DNA of 6,005 nucleotides, from contig CANBTK010000137.1 in the NCBI GenBank assembly GCA_947372365.1, forward strand, positions 1-6,005. Reading direction: 5' to 3'. Origin of the DNA: Flavipsychrobacter stenotrophus. GTDB taxonomy: Bacteria > Bacteroidota > Bacteroidia > Chitinophagales > Chitinophagaceae. The position numbers and the translations under genes are program-made. Below the pieces are notes generated by a model. That model ran no database searches. It was not told the origin of the DNA and was given only the letters and a program-made list of their open reading frames with translations. This document shows, one piece after another, positions 5,835 through 6,005 of the stretch (its first letter is position 1; the number at the start of each line of letters is the position of its first letter).

Positions 5835-6005
5835 ATGAAAAAAGTAATGCTTCTTGCCATGCTGTTTTGCGGCAATACCTTGTTTGCACAGGATTATTGC
5901 AAACAAATAAAAAAGGAAGTTACCGACAATAACCAATCCTTCAGCTACGAAACGCCGTATAGCGAGGATGCCCCGCCCGCCATACGTGCGGTAAGGAACT
6001 ACAGC
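5835..6005 (+). CDS. Exported protein of unknown function, 5' part only
   Basis: An open frame of 57 codons begins at ATG 5835 and continues without a stop to the window edge, so the 3' end is missing. The N-terminus is a clear Sec signal peptide: MKK, a hydrophobic core (about residues 4-17), and a likely signal peptidase I site after TLFA, before Gln19. Cleavage before Gln is common in Bacteroidota. Cys12 sits inside the hydrophobic core and does not fit a lipobox. The visible mature part (from QDYCKQIKKEV) is charged and hydrophilic, with one cysteine at 22, and shows no domain I recognise. An AT-rich leader with a weak purine run (AAGAG) precedes the start. It is probably periplasmic, outer membrane or secreted. 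Confidence 0.75.
   Translation, partial: MKKVMLLAMLFCGNTLFAQDYCKQIKKEVTDNNQSFSYETPYSEDAPPAIRAVRNYS

Noticed and set aside
5835..5900. Lipoprotein signal at Cys12 of the truncated gene
   Set aside because: The residues before Cys12 (MLF) do not fit a lipobox and the cysteine lies within the hydrophobic core. A signal peptidase I site after TLFA is more convincing.
1..6005. A novel defence, mobile or multi-gene accessory system
   Set aside because: All complete genes fall into recognisable families or types, no transposase, integrase, nuclease or toxin-antitoxin pair is seen, and gene order looks like ordinary chromosome.

Overview
The window looks like a chromosomal segment of a Bacteroidota organism, possibly of the Chitinophagales/Chitinophagaceae type (lineage inferred, not searched). 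Three things point there. A small lipoprotein carries the FTPNGDGVND signature of the gliding-motility/type IX secretion C-terminal domain. TAnnTTTG boxes, the Bacteroidota -7 promoter element, stand before several genes. None of the start codons has a good Shine-Dalgarno sequence; AT-rich stretches precede most of them instead.

Layout: 1-300 has no gene. It holds a tandem pair of ~110-bp units, each made of two hairpins joined by a conserved spacer, then a candidate promoter. At 301-867 (+) is the small lipoprotein with the type B T9SS sorting-like domain. Convergent to it, 920-3916 (-) is a cytochrome c maturation pair transcribed ccmE then ccmF. CcmF keeps the WWD motif and all four heme-binding histidines known from the family, but its last extracytoplasmic domain is enlarged. 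CcmE has the cysteine (CxxxY) form of the heme-binding motif instead of the usual HxxxY.

A 228-bp divergent intergenic region (3917-4144) separates ccmE from a rightward group. This group is a TerC-family membrane metal transporter (4145-4888), a MiaE-like diiron tRNA hydroxylase (4947-5546), an AT-rich ~36-bp tandem repeat just after miaE (5550-5630), a stretch with no recognised gene, and the first 57 codons of an exported protein of unknown function that runs off the window (5835-6005).

How the genes relate: only ccmE and ccmF clearly form a pathway unit, in which CcmE carries heme and CcmF takes part in its ligation to apocytochrome c. The other Ccm components (ccmA, ccmB, ccmC, ccmG, ccmH) are not in this window. 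TerC and MiaE are probably ordinary chromosomal neighbours, both linked in a loose sense to metals. I see no transposase, phage gene, tRNA, rRNA or CRISPR array, and no convincing new multi-gene system. The most notable items are the CxxxY CcmE, the paired-hairpin repeat, and a lipoprotein that combines a lipobox with a T9SS type B-like domain.
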